A DNA stretch of 64,000 nt, from positions 1,054,001 through 1,118,000 of the forward strand of contig NZ_CP063808.1 of the NCBI RefSeq assembly GCF_018128905.1. The letters run 5' to 3'. Source of the DNA: Streptomyces sp. A2-16 (GTDB taxonomy: Bacteria > Actinomycetota > Actinomycetes > Streptomycetales > Streptomycetaceae). Under the pieces are notes generated by a model, which saw only the letters and a program-made list of their open reading frames with translations, had not been told where the DNA came from and ran no database searches. The translations under genes and the position numbers were made by a program. This document shows, one piece after another, positions 26,690 through 35,207 of this stretch. Positions within the stretch are counted from its first letter, which is position 1; each line of letters begins with the position of its first letter.

Positions 26690-28186
26690 TCAGAGAGCCA
26701 GGCGGCGGGACAGGTCGGAGGTGAACACCCCGCGCGGATCCAGCTCCGCGCGCAGCGCGCGGAAGTCGTCGAGGCGCGGGTACATCGCGGCGAGCAGGTC
26801 CGGCCGCAGGCGGGAGTCCTTGGCGAAGTAGACCCGCCCGCCGGCCCCGGCCACCTCCTCGTCCAGTTCGTCGAGGAGGGCGCCGAGGCCCGGCAGACCG
26901 GTCGGGACGTCCAGGGCCAGGGTCCAGCCGGGCATCGGGAAGGAGAGCCACCCGGGGTCGGCGTCCCCGAACCGCTTGAGGACGGCGAGGAAGGACGGGC
27001 ACCGCTGTTCGCCCAGCCGCCGCACGATCCGGTGCAGGGTCTCCTCCTGGCCGTGTCCGACGACGAACTGGTACTGCACGAGGCCGCCGCGGCCGTAGAT
27101 CCGGTTCCAGTGGGGCACGCCGTCCAGGGGGTGGAAGAAGGCGGAGATCCCCTGCAGGCTGCCGGTACGCGCGCGGGGCGCCTTCCGGTACCAGAGCTCG
27201 TTGAACAGCCCCACGGTCGTGCGGTTGACGAGCCCCTCGGGGAGGAAGGGGGGCGGGGCCGGGAAGCGCGGAGTCCGAAGCCCCAACGGGTCCCTACGCG
27301 CGCGTGCGCCTCCGTCGAGCAGTCCTGCCGGATCTCTGCGTGCGCGTGCGCCCCGGTCGAGCAGTCCTGCCGGATCTCTGCGTGCGCCCGCGCCCCGGTC
27401 GAGCAGCCCTGCCGGGTCCCTGCGCGCGCGAGCGACGCCGAGCAGCCCCCGCGTCTCCAGAGCCTCCGACGGCGCGTGGTCGCCCCGGGTCAGTACCGCG
27501 CGTCCCGTCGAGGCCCCACGGGCCAGCAGGTCGATCCAGGCGACCGAATAGCGGTATCCGCGATCGCCGGTGGTCAGACGGTCCATCAGATCGTCGAGGT
27601 CCCGCGCGCGTTCGGTGTCGACCGACATCAGCGAGGTCTCGACCGACTGGAGCTGGACCGTCGCGGTGAGGATCATCCCGGTCAGGCCCATGCCGCCGGT
27701 GGTCGCGTCGAACAGGGGCGTGCCGCGTCGCACGGTGCGGATCTCGCCGTCGGCGGTGAGGAGTTCGAAGGAGACCACATGGCGGGAGAAGGAGCCGGAC
27801 CCGTGGTGGTTCTTGCCGTGGATGTCCGCGCCGATCGCGCCCCCGACGGTGACATGGCGGGTGCCGGGCGTCACCGGCACGAACCAGCCGAGCGGCAGCA
27901 GCACCTCCATGAGCCGGTGCAGGGAGACGCCCGCGTCGCACAGCACGCTGCCGCCCTCGACGTCGATCGCGTGGATGCGGTTCAGGGCGGTCATGTCGAA
28001 CACCGCGCCGCCCGCGTTCTGCGCCGCGTCCCCGTAGGCGCGCCCCAGGCCCCTCGGGATGCCCCCGCGGGCCCCGCAGCCCCGGACGGCGGCCACGGCC
28101 TCCTCGTAGCTCCGTGGACGGATCGGGTGGGCCGCGGTGGGGGCGGTGCGCCCCCATCCCGTGACGGGAACGGTGTCGGCAGGCAT
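26690..28186 (-). CDS. dprE1: Decaprenylphosphoryl-beta-D-ribose 2'-oxidase (DprE1)
   Basis: This 498-residue FAD-linked oxidase has the N-terminal GWGRTAPTAAHPIRPRSYEE, the FAD-binding RGLGRAYGDAAQNAGG, and VTPGTRHVTVGGAIGADIHG followed by KNHHGSGSFSRHV. It oxidises the 2'-OH of decaprenylphosphoribose for DprE2 to reduce. Mycobacterial DprE1 has about 460 residues; the excess here comes from an insertion at residues 254-295 in which ARRDPAGLLDRGA-like units repeat, coded by three 42-bp DNA repeats. The active-site Cys seen in benzothiazinone-sensitive DprE1 was not located with certainty. It is followed by dprE2 and divergent from the UbiA-type gene that supplies its substrate. Confidence 0.93.
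   Translation of the reverse strand: MPADTVPVTGWGRTAPTAAHPIRPRSYEEAVAAVRGCGARGGIPRGLGRAYGDAAQNAGGAVFDMTALNRIHAIDVEGGSVLCDAGVSLHRLMEVLLPLGWFVPVTPGTRHVTVGGAIGADIHGKNHHGSGSFSRHVVSFELLTADGEIRTVRRGTPLFDATTGGMGLTGMILTATVQLQSVETSLMSVDTERARDLDDLMDRLTTGDRGYRYSVAWIDLLARGASTGRAVLTRGDHAPSEALETRGLLGVARARRDPAGLLDRGAGARRDPAGLLDRGARARRDPAGLLDGGARARRDPLGLRTPRFPAPPPFLPEGLVNRTTVGLFNELWYRKAPRARTGSLQGISAFFHPLDGVPHWNRIYGRGGLVQYQFVVGHGQEETLHRIVRRLGEQRCPSFLAVLKRFGDADPGWLSFPMPGWTLALDVPTGLPGLGALLDELDEEVAGAGGRVYFAKDSRLRPDLLAAMYPRLDDFRALRAELDPRGVFTSDLSRRLAL
27301..27426. repeat. 42-bp minisatellite inside dprE1
   Basis: Three consecutive 42-bp units begin at 27301, 27343 and 27385. The first two differ at one or two positions; the third has a few more changes. 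A partial unit precedes 27301. Each encodes 14 residues on the minus strand (ARRDPAGLLDRGAG type), so gain or loss of units keeps the reading frame. Confidence 0.93.
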
Positions 28187-28319
28187 GCCGGTGACCGTAT
28201 CGTCGCTATGGCGGCAATTCGATCGTAAACATCACTTCCCTCCCCGAAATGGGTGATTAATGGGATGTCGCTCAATATTGCCGGAGTTCCGACCGCCGGG
28301 CCGTGAACAGTGGGTCCCC

Positions 28320-29324
28320 ATGGACGGCATGGACCACCGCATTCTCCCGGCGCTCCGGGCTCACGGCGGCGGCACCCGCTCCGCGCTCCTGGAACAACGC
28401 ACAGCGCCACGCCTCCCCCCGAGGCCCCGGCCGCGCACCCCCGCCGGCCTCCTCCGGGGCCTGCTCAGGACCGCTCGCCCCAAGCAGTGGGTCAAGAACG
28501 TCCTGGTCGTCGCCGCCCCCGCCGCAGCGGGCCGGCTCTTCGCCCCGTCCGCGCTCACCCGACTCGCCCTCGTCTTCGTCCTCTTCACCGCCTGCGCCGC
28601 CGCCGTCTACCTGATCAACGACGCACGGGACGTCGAGGCCGACCGTGCCCACCCCGTCAAGCGCCACCGCCCGGTCGCGGCCGGACAGGTCCCGGTCCCC
28701 GTGGCCTACGCCGCCGGAGGGGCCCTCGCCCTCCTCGCGCCGCTCGCGGCGGCCCGACTGACCTCGCCCGGCGTGGCGGTCCTCCTCGCGGCGTACCTCG
28801 CCGTGCAACTGGCCTACTGCGTCAGCCTCAAGCACGTTCTCGTCGTCGACCTCGCCGTCGTCACGACCGGCTTCCTGATGCGGGCGGCGGCGGGCGGCCT
28901 GGCGCTCGGCATCCCGCTCTCGCGCTGGTTCCTGATCACGACCGGGTTCGGCGCGCTGTTCATGGTGGCGGCCAAGCGCTACTCGGAAGCGGTCCAGATG
29001 GCCGGGAAAGCGGGCTCCACGCGCGCGTTGCTCACCGAGTACACCACCGGCTATCTGCGCTTCGTCTGGCAGCTCGCGGCCGGGGTCGCCGTGCTCGGCT
29101 ACTGCCTGTGGGCCCTGGAGGACCACAACGCCCCGCACACCGGTCTGCTGCCCTGGCGTCAGCTGTCCGTGGTGGCCTTCGTCCTCGCGATCCTCAGATA
29201 CGCCGTCTTCGCCGACCGCGGCACGGCGGGCGAACCCGAGGACGTCGTCCTGCGCGACCGCGCCCTCGCCCTCATCGCCCTGACCTGGCTGGCGATGTAC
29301 GGCCTGGCAGTGGCCAGGTGGTAG
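28320..29324 (+). CDS. Decaprenyl-phosphate phosphoribosyltransferase-like UbiA prenyltransferase
   Basis: This is a 334-residue polytopic membrane enzyme of the UbiA superfamily. After a soluble N-terminus of about 45 residues it shows LLRTARPKQWVKNVLVVAAP, the first Asp-rich motif YLINDARDVEADRAHPVKRHRP (NDxxDxxxD), and the second motif around KRYSEAVQMAGKA. That KQWVKN/RPVAAG pattern is typical of DPPR synthase (Rv3806c type), which transfers phosphoribose to decaprenyl phosphate. The divergent dprE1-dprE2 pair would complete the route to decaprenylphosphoarabinose. ATG 28320 was preferred over 28260; spacing to a ribosome site is weak for both. Confidence 0.88.
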   Translation: MDGMDHRILPALRAHGGGTRSALLEQRTAPRLPPRPRPRTPAGLLRGLLRTARPKQWVKNVLVVAAPAAAGRLFAPSALTRLALVFVLFTACAAAVYLINDARDVEADRAHPVKRHRPVAAGQVPVPVAYAAGGALALLAPLAAARLTSPGVAVLLAAYLAVQLAYCVSLKHVLVVDLAVVTTGFLMRAAAGGLALGIPLSRWFLITTGFGALFMVAAKRYSEAVQMAGKAGSTRALLTEYTTGYLRFVWQLAAGVAVLGYCLWALEDHNAPHTGLLPWRQLSVVAFVLAILRYAVFADRGTAGEPEDVVLRDRALALIALTWLAMYGLAVARW

Positions 29325-29389
29325 CCACCCTCGGCCCGCTCACCCCGAGTCGCTCACCGGCCTGTCCGCTCGTCCACCCGGCCTCTCGC

Positions 29390-29445
29390 CCACTCCCGCG
29401 CTCGGCCTCTCGCCCGCTCGGCCTCTCCCCACGAGCCGCCCTTCC
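29390..29445. repeat. Short direct repeats after UbiA-type gene
   Basis: CGGCCTCTCGCCC and close variants occur three times between about 29390 and 29430 in the 175-base gap before the YihY gene. The unit spacing is roughly 17-27 bases. No hairpin of note is formed, and the role is unknown. Confidence 0.55.
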
Positions 29446-29499
29446 GCGTTTTCTGGGTACTCACACATCGGTCTTCCACAGGGAGGGCAAGATCCGATC

Positions 29500-30405
29500 A
29501 TGGACTGGCTGAAGAAACTCCCCGTCGTCGGGCCGCTCTGGGTGCGCCTGACGGCCACGCACGCGTGGCGGTCGTACGAACGGCTGGACCGGGTGAAGTG
29601 GACCAGGCTGGCAGCGGCGATGACGTTCACCAGCTTCGTCGCGCTGTTCCCGCTGCTCACCGTGGCCGCCGCGATCGCCGCGGCCACGCTCAGCACGGAG
29701 CAGCAGGACGACCTCCAGAACAAGATCGCCGACCAGGTGCCCGGCATCTCCGACCAGCTGAACGTCGACGACCTGGTGCAGAACGCCGGCACCGTCGGCC
29801 TCATCGCCGCGGCCGCCCTGCTGTTCACCGGCATCGGCTGGGCCGGCTCGACGCGCGAGTGCCTGCGCGCGGTGTGGGAGCTGCCCGACGAGGACGAGAA
29901 CCCGGTGCTGCGCAAGGGCAAGGACCTGGGCATCCTGGTCGGGCTCGGCGGCGCGGTCCTGGTCACGCTCGCCATCTCCACCGTGGCCTCCGCCCTGGTC
30001 GACTGGATCGGCGGCGGACTCGGCCTCCAGGAGGGCGGCGCGGGCCGGCTCCTGCTGCGGATCGCCGCTTTCGGCGTTGCCGTACTCGCCGACTTCCTGC
30101 TCCTGCTGTACGTCCTGACGCTGCTGCCCGGGGTCGAGCCGCGGCGCCGCCGGCTCTTCGTGGCCGCGCTGACCGGCGCGGTCGGCTTCGAACTGCTGAA
30201 GCTGCTGCTGAGCGGCTATATGCAGGGCGTGGCGACGAAGAGCATGTACGGCGCGTTCGGCGTCCCCGTCGCCCTGCTGCTGTGGATCAACTTCACGGCG
30301 AAACTGGTGCTGTTCTGCGCCGCGTGGACGGCGACGGGGAGCAAGGAGCAGGAGCTCACGGACGAGGCGAGCGACGACGTACCGGCAACGGCCAGCGGCG
30401 GTTGA
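29500..30405 (+). CDS. YihY/BrkB family inner-membrane protein
   Basis: This 301-residue protein has about six transmembrane helices in the pattern of the YihY (formerly RNase BN) family. The family blocks are AAAMTFTSFVALFPLLTVAA, LLFTGIGWAGSTRECLRAVW and the C-terminal AFGVPVALLLWINFTAKLVL. Members are membrane proteins of unclear role; the old ribonuclease name is not supported. An acidic cytosolic tail follows the last helix. The last 50 bases overlap the 3' end of the convergent carboxypeptidase gene on the other strand, which is unusual and could permit antisense effects. Confidence 0.92.
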   Translation: MDWLKKLPVVGPLWVRLTATHAWRSYERLDRVKWTRLAAAMTFTSFVALFPLLTVAAAIAAATLSTEQQDDLQNKIADQVPGISDQLNVDDLVQNAGTVGLIAAAALLFTGIGWAGSTRECLRAVWELPDEDENPVLRKGKDLGILVGLGGAVLVTLAISTVASALVDWIGGGLGLQEGGAGRLLLRIAAFGVAVLADFLLLLYVLTLLPGVEPRRRRLFVAALTGAVGFELLKLLLSGYMQGVATKSMYGAFGVPVALLLWINFTAKLVLFCAAWTATGSKEQELTDEASDDVPATASGG

Positions 30406-31645
30406 CGAGGAACGCGGCGCCCGCGAGCAGCACGAGCAGGCCGCCGGCGATCGCGAGGGCGGTCTCCATGCCGCGGGAGCCGCCGTCGGCCGTGGCGGAC
30501 GCGACGGGCTTCGCCGAAGCCCCTGAGTCCGCCGACTTCCCGGAGCCTCCGGAACCGCCCCCGGCCTCACCGGAGTTCCCCGGCTGCGCGGCGCCCCTCG
30601 GCGGCACCAGCTCACCCACCGGCGCCACCTTGCCGGCCGCCTTGAAACCCCAGTCGAAGAGCTTCGCGGTCTCCTTGTAGACCTCGTTGTGCCCTTCCTT
30701 GGACGGGTTCATGACGGTGACGAGGAGCACCCTGCCATTGCGTTCGGCGACCCCGGTGAAGGTGGCGCCGGCGTTGGTGGTGTTGCCGTTCTTCACACCC
30801 GCGATGCCCGGGTACTGCGAGATGTCGAAGTCGCCGCTCAGCAGCCGGTTGGTGTTCTGGATCTCGAAGGGCTTGCGGACGATCTTGCCCTTCTTGTTCT
30901 TCTTCGTCTCGCCAGGGAACTTGGCGGTGACCGTCGAGCAGTACTCGCGGAAGTCCTTCTTCTGCAGCCCGGAGCGGGCGAACAGGGTCAGGTCGTACGC
31001 GGAGGAGACCTGGCCGGGGGCGTCGTAGCCGTCGGGGCTGACCACGTGCGTGTCGAGGGCCTGGAGCTCCTCGGCGTGCTCGTTCATCTCCTCGACGGTC
31101 TTGGCGACGCCTTTGTTCATCGCCGACAGGACGTGCACCGCGTCGTTGCCGGAGCGAAGGAAGACTCCGAGCCAGAGGTCGTGGACGGTGTACGTCTCGC
31201 CCTCCTTTATCCCGACCAGGCTGGAGCCGGCGCCCATGCCCGCGAGGTCGGAGGGGACGACCTTGTGCTTCTCTGTCTTGGCGAACTTCGGCAGCACGGT
31301 GTCCGCGAAGAGCATCTTCATGGTGCTCGCCGGGGGCAGCCGCCAGTGCGCGTTGTGCGCGGCCAGCACATCGCCGGACTCGGCGTCGGTGACGATCCAC
31401 GAGCGCGCCGTGATGTCCTTCGGCAGCACCGGGACCCCGGTCGCCAGATTGACCTGCGTACCCGCCTGGCCCAGCCGCGTGCCGCCCACCGTCGACATCT
31501 TCGCCGGGGGAGTCGCGCTCGGGGAGGCGCTCGGTGACGGGCCGGGAGCCGCGAGAGCGACGGGCGCGGTCAGCGCGAGGGACGACAGGGCGGCGGAGGT
31601 GACCAGCAGGGATCGCCTGGTGGTCTTCTTCTGGGGTGCGGACAC
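30356..31645 (-). CDS. D-alanyl-D-alanine carboxypeptidase (class A-type PBP)
   Basis: This 429-residue secreted penicillin-binding protein trims peptidoglycan stem peptides. It has a signal peptide (SLLVTSAALSSLALTAPVAL) and the three active-site motifs: SxxK in PASTMKML, SGN in LRSGNDAVHV, and KNG in GVKNGNTTNAG in place of the usual KTG. After a Gly/Ser-rich linker a C-terminal helix (ALAIAGGLLVLLAGAAFLV) and basic tail anchor it in the membrane. GTG 31645 was chosen at the start of the signal sequence; it lies inside a palindrome ACGTTCAGGAACGT (31644-31657) that may be an operator. It overlaps the convergent YihY gene by 50 bases. Confidence 0.93.
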   Translation of the reverse strand: MSAPQKKTTRRSLLVTSAALSSLALTAPVALAAPGPSPSASPSATPPAKMSTVGGTRLGQAGTQVNLATGVPVLPKDITARSWIVTDAESGDVLAAHNAHWRLPPASTMKMLFADTVLPKFAKTEKHKVVPSDLAGMGAGSSLVGIKEGETYTVHDLWLGVFLRSGNDAVHVLSAMNKGVAKTVEEMNEHAEELQALDTHVVSPDGYDAPGQVSSAYDLTLFARSGLQKKDFREYCSTVTAKFPGETKKNKKGKIVRKPFEIQNTNRLLSGDFDISQYPGIAGVKNGNTTNAGATFTGVAERNGRVLLVTVMNPSKEGHNEVYKETAKLFDWGFKAAGKVAPVGELVPPRGAAQPGNSGEAGGGSGGSGKSADSGASAKPVASATADGGSRGMETALAIAGGLLVLLAGAAFLVNRRWPLPVRRRSPRP

Positions 31646-31736
31646 GTTCAGGAACGTACATGCCGCGGAGCGTGAAGTCCCACCACCCTCCCCACCCCGG
31701 CCGCCGGACCGGGTGGCGGCCCGCGATACTGGACCC

Positions 31737-31997
31737 ATGAAGCTCAGCCGCCCCGTCTCCTGGTTCCTGCTCGCCTTCGGGGTGTGGAGCTGGATCATCT
31801 GGATCACTTTCGTCAAGAACCTCGTCAAGGACGCCAGCGGGCTCGCGTTCGACGACGCGGGCGACCCGACAGGGTATTTCTGGGTGCACCTGCTGCTGGC
31901 CGTCGTCTCCTTCGTATTGGGGACGGTCGTCGGGCTCATCGGGTTGCGTGGACTGCGCGCACTGCGCCGGAACTCACAGCCGACCCTCGAGAGTTAG
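31737..31997 (+). CDS. Small conserved membrane protein
   Basis: The predicted product has 86 residues with two transmembrane helices (VSWFLLAFGVWSWIIWITFV and FWVHLLLAVVSFVLGTVVGLIG) separated by a short polar loop, and a basic C-terminal end. It is the first gene of a pair with the metallophosphoesterase six bases downstream. I recall such a SCO4848-type small protein being conserved in Streptomyces, but no function is known. The first ATG with coding bias was used. Confidence 0.82.
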   Translation: MKLSRPVSWFLLAFGVWSWIIWITFVKNLVKDASGLAFDDAGDPTGYFWVHLLLAVVSFVLGTVVGLIGLRGLRALRRNSQPTLES

Positions 31998-32003
31998 CAG
32001 TCC

Positions 32004-33332
32004 GTGGTCATCGTCTTCGCACTGCTCGCCCTGACCGTCCTGGTGACGGCCAACTGGTACCTGTGGCGTCGCCTGTTCCGCGACACCACCAGCGGCCCCG
32101 GCCGGACCCGCCGCGTGGGCGCGGTGCTCATCGGCGGTGGCTGGCTGCTGGCGATCGGTGCCCTGGTCGCGGAGCGCACCGGCGCTCCCTTCTGGCTCCA
32201 GCGCGTGCTCGCCTGGCCCGGCTTCCTGTGGCTGGCGCTGTCGATCTACCTGCTGCTCGCGGTCGTGGCGGGAGAGGTCGTACGGCCCCTGCTGCGCCGT
32301 TTCCTCGAACGCCGGGACGGGCGCGGGCAGCAGGCCGCGGCCGCCGTACCGCAGCCGGAGCGGGTGCCGGCGGGAGCGCCCGCCGAGCAGCACGAGGCCG
32401 TGAGTGCGCCCCGCAAGCCGGGCGGCCCGACGTCCGAGGAGCCGGGCAGAGGTGGACCGGTCTCCGAGGAACCGGGCGAGCCCGGCCCGGCCGCTCTCCT
32501 CGCCGCCCCCTCCCGCCGCCTGTTCGTCTCCCGGGTCGTCGCCGGAGCCGCCGCCGCGGCCGCCGTGGGAACCGTCGGTTACGGCACCTACGGCGTCCTG
32601 CGCGGACCCGGGGTCAAGCGGGTCACCGTGCCGCTGGCGAAGCTCCCGCGCGCGGCGCACGGCTACCGGATCGCGGTGGTCAGCGACATCCATCTGAGCC
32701 CGGTGCTCGGCCGCGGGTTCGCCCAGAAGGTCGTCGACACCATCAACTCCACCCAGCCGGACCTGATCGCGGTCGTCGGCGACCTGGTCGACGGCAGCGT
32801 GAAGGACCTCGGCCCGGCGGCCGCCCCCCTCGCGCGGTTGAAGGCCCGGCACGGCAGCTTCTTCGTCACCGGCAACCACGAGTACTTCTCCGGCGCCGAG
32901 CAGTGGGTCGACGAGGTACGGCGACTCGGTCTGCGCCCGCTGGAGAACGACCGTACGGAACTGGCGTGGTTCGACCTGGCCGGTGTCAACGACATCGCGG
33001 GCGAGAGCGAGGGCCAGGGCCCCGACTTCGCCAAGGCGCTCGGCGACCGGGACACCGCACGCGCGTGCGTGCTCCTCGCCCACCAGCCGGTCCAGATCCA
33101 CGACGCGGTCGACCACGGCGTCGACCTCCAGCTCTCCGGCCACACCCACGGCGGCCAGCTCTGGCCGGGCAACTTCCTCGCCGAGGCCGCGAACCCGACG
33201 GTCGCGGGGCTGGAGCGCTACGGCGACACCCAGCTCTACGTCAGCCGCGGCGCCGGCGCCTGGGGCCCGCCCACGCGCGTGGGCGCCCCGTCGGACATCA
33301 CGGTGATCGAACTGGCGTCGAGACAGGCCTGA
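32004..33332 (+). CDS. Membrane-anchored metallophosphoesterase
   Basis: This 442-residue calcineurin-type phosphoesterase has an N-terminal membrane part of three to four helices. A Pro/Glu-rich linker (about residues 105-165) and another hydrophobic segment (LFVSRVVAGAAAAAAVGTVG) resembling a Tat-like anchor follow. The catalytic domain has all metal motifs: VVSDIHLSP, GDLVDG, GNHEYFSG, LAHQP and SGHTHGGQLWPG. This layout matches the YkuE/YaeI-like group, which in other bacteria acts on UDP-sugars or lipids at the cell surface. It starts with GTG six bases after the preceding small membrane protein. Confidence 0.92.
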   Translation: MVIVFALLALTVLVTANWYLWRRLFRDTTSGPGRTRRVGAVLIGGGWLLAIGALVAERTGAPFWLQRVLAWPGFLWLALSIYLLLAVVAGEVVRPLLRRFLERRDGRGQQAAAAVPQPERVPAGAPAEQHEAVSAPRKPGGPTSEEPGRGGPVSEEPGEPGPAALLAAPSRRLFVSRVVAGAAAAAAVGTVGYGTYGVLRGPGVKRVTVPLAKLPRAAHGYRIAVVSDIHLSPVLGRGFAQKVVDTINSTQPDLIAVVGDLVDGSVKDLGPAAAPLARLKARHGSFFVTGNHEYFSGAEQWVDEVRRLGLRPLENDRTELAWFDLAGVNDIAGESEGQGPDFAKALGDRDTARACVLLAHQPVQIHDAVDHGVDLQLSGHTHGGQLWPGNFLAEAANPTVAGLERYGDTQLYVSRGAGAWGPPTRVGAPSDITVIELASRQA

Positions 33333-33440
33333 CACGACCCCGGAAGGATCTTCGTCCGCAGAGGCTGTGAGCGCCCTGTGAAATATGGCCGAAACCCCTT
33401 GCGGTAACGTCTTGCCCAACTCGACAAATCCCTCTTCCCC

Positions 33441-33455
33441 CAGGTGAAACACCTG
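33441..33455. promoter_or_regulatory. Palindrome upstream of peptide-binding protein gene
   Basis: CAGGTG-AAA-CACCTG is a perfect 15-base inverted repeat, followed at once by TGATTAGGTG so that an overlapping CACCT-N6-AGGTG pairing is also possible. It lies about 75 bases before the start of the binding-protein gene, in a relatively AT-rich stretch. It is a candidate operator; no promoter boxes could be fixed around it. Confidence 0.45.
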
Positions 33456-33528
33456 TGATTAGGTGATCCGCGCCACTAGGGGGTGGCATGTGCACTGGGA
33501 CCCACAGGGGTCCGGGGAGGGCAAACCG

Positions 33529-35085
33529 ATGCGGTCGGTTCGCATGCGGATTCTCGCGACGCTGCTCGTTCTGGGGGCCGTGGGAGTGGGGGGCTGGCAG
33601 TTGCTCCCGTCCGACGGGGAAACGGGTAGGACGATCAAGGTGGGGACGACGGACGAAGTCACCTCACTCGATCCCGCCGGCGCCTATGACGCCGGTTCGT
33701 GGGCGCTGTTCAACAACGTGTTCCAGTCGCTGCTGGCCTTCGAGCCGGGCAGTGTCACACCCGTGCCCGACGCGGCCGAGAGCTGTGCGTTCGTGGGCAC
33801 TGATCTGCGCACCTACCGCTGCGTCCTGCGCGAGGGGATCACGTTCCCGAGCGGACGCGAGATGACCGCCAAGGACGTCAAGTACTCCTTCGACCGGGTC
33901 AAGAAGATCAACTCCGACGTCGGTCCTGCCGCCCTGCTGGACACCCTGGAGTCGGTCGGCGCCGGCGGCCGCACGGTCACCTTCAGGCTGTCCTCGCCCG
34001 ACGCCACCTTCCCGTTCAAGGTGGCCACGGGTGCCGGCGCCATCGTCGACAGCACCAAGTACCCCGCCGCATCCCTGCGCACCGACAACGGCGTCGACGG
34101 CACCGGGCCGTACGAGCTGACGTCGTACACGAAGGGGAAGAAGGCGGTCCTCACGCCCAACGGCGACTACAAGGGCGAGATCACGGGCACCGGCCGCCCG
34201 GTCGAGCTCGAGTACTACGGCGACTCGAACAAGTTGAACAGCGCCTGGAAGTCCAAGCAGCTCGACGTCGCCTACCGCCAGCTGCCGCCGAACGTGCTGG
34301 CCGGACTCAACCCGAGCGACCCCGGCCAGCGTGTCTCGGAGGTCGACAGCTCCGAGATCCGCAACCTCTACCTCAACACCCGCGCGGGCAAGCCGCTGCA
34401 CAACGTCAAGGTGCGTCGGGCCATGGCCTGGCTGATCAACCGCGAGCAGCTGGCCGCCTCGGTGTACGAGGGGACCGTCGACCCGCTCTACTCGCTGATC
34501 CCGGCCGGCATCACGGGCCACACCACGTCGTTCTTCGACGACTACCCGGAGCCCAGCGTCAGCAAGGCGCGCGCCCTGCTCACCGAGGCCGGTGTGACCA
34601 CTCCGGTCAGCTTCACCTACGGCTACGGCCTGACCAGCGGTTCCGCCGCCGCGGAGGCCAAGGAGCTCAAGAAGCAGCTGGAGGCGAGCGGCCTGTTCAA
34701 GGTGACGCTCAAGGGTTACGAGTGGACCGACTTCCAGAAGCGCTGGGCGACCGGGAAGCTCGACGCCTACGCGGTCGGCTGGGTGGCCGACTACCCCGAC
34801 CCGGACACCTACGGCTCCCCGCTGGTCGGCACCGACGGCACCATGAACACCGGTTACAGCAGCAACGAGGTCGACCATCTGATTCAGGACAGCCGGCGCT
34901 TCGCCGACCGCAACGAGGCCGAGCAGGACTTCCACGACCTCCAGGCGTCGGTCGCCCACGACGTCCCGGTCATCCCGCTGTGGCAGGCCAAGGACTACGT
35001 CGTGACCAGCGAGGACGTCGGTGGCGGCCAGTACCTCTCGGACGGCACCGGAGTCTTCCGGCTCTGGCGTCTGAACTGGATCTGA
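33529..35085 (+). CDS. Peptide ABC transporter substrate-binding protein (SBP_bac_5)
   Basis: This 518-residue secreted binding protein of the oligopeptide/nickel family (DppA/OppA type) has an N-terminal hydrophobic signal (MRILATLLVLGAVGVGGWQL) without a lipobox Cys, so it may be an uncleaved anchor. Family blocks include VTSLDPAGAYDAGSWALFNN, FPSGREMTAKDVKYSFDRV, VRRAMAWLINREQLA and GWVADYPDPDTYGSPL. ATG 33529 follows GGGGAGGG. No permease or ATPase genes are nearby, so it is an orphan that either serves a distant transporter or acts as a sensor or chaperone. Confidence 0.92.
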   Translation: MRSVRMRILATLLVLGAVGVGGWQLLPSDGETGRTIKVGTTDEVTSLDPAGAYDAGSWALFNNVFQSLLAFEPGSVTPVPDAAESCAFVGTDLRTYRCVLREGITFPSGREMTAKDVKYSFDRVKKINSDVGPAALLDTLESVGAGGRTVTFRLSSPDATFPFKVATGAGAIVDSTKYPAASLRTDNGVDGTGPYELTSYTKGKKAVLTPNGDYKGEITGTGRPVELEYYGDSNKLNSAWKSKQLDVAYRQLPPNVLAGLNPSDPGQRVSEVDSSEIRNLYLNTRAGKPLHNVKVRRAMAWLINREQLAASVYEGTVDPLYSLIPAGITGHTTSFFDDYPEPSVSKARALLTEAGVTTPVSFTYGYGLTSGSAAAEAKELKKQLEASGLFKVTLKGYEWTDFQKRWATGKLDAYAVGWVADYPDPDTYGSPLVGTDGTMNTGYSSNEVDHLIQDSRRFADRNEAEQDFHDLQASVAHDVPVIPLWQAKDYVVTSEDVGGGQYLSDGTGVFRLWRLNWI

Positions 35086-35139
35086 ACCCGTCGCTATCGC
35101 GCCGTATCTGACGCATTTCCGTGAAACTGACATTCGCCC

Positions 35140-35161
35140 GAGTGGCGCCGGGCAGCCACTC
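35140..35161. terminator. Possible terminator hairpin after binding-protein gene
   Basis: A perfect 7-bp inverted repeat (GAGTGGC at 35140-35146, GCCACTC at 35155-35161) with an eight-base GC-rich loop lies 55 bases past the stop codon and before the RsbW-like gene. Confidence 0.5.
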
Positions 35162-35207
35162 AACGCAGCACCATGTGACGGAGGTGTGCGCGGGGTGAGG
35201 AGCAAAC

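Noticed and set aside
29500..30405. Ribonuclease BN as the function of the YihY protein
   Set aside because: The RNase BN name for YihY was a historical misassignment; the protein is an integral membrane protein without nuclease motifs.
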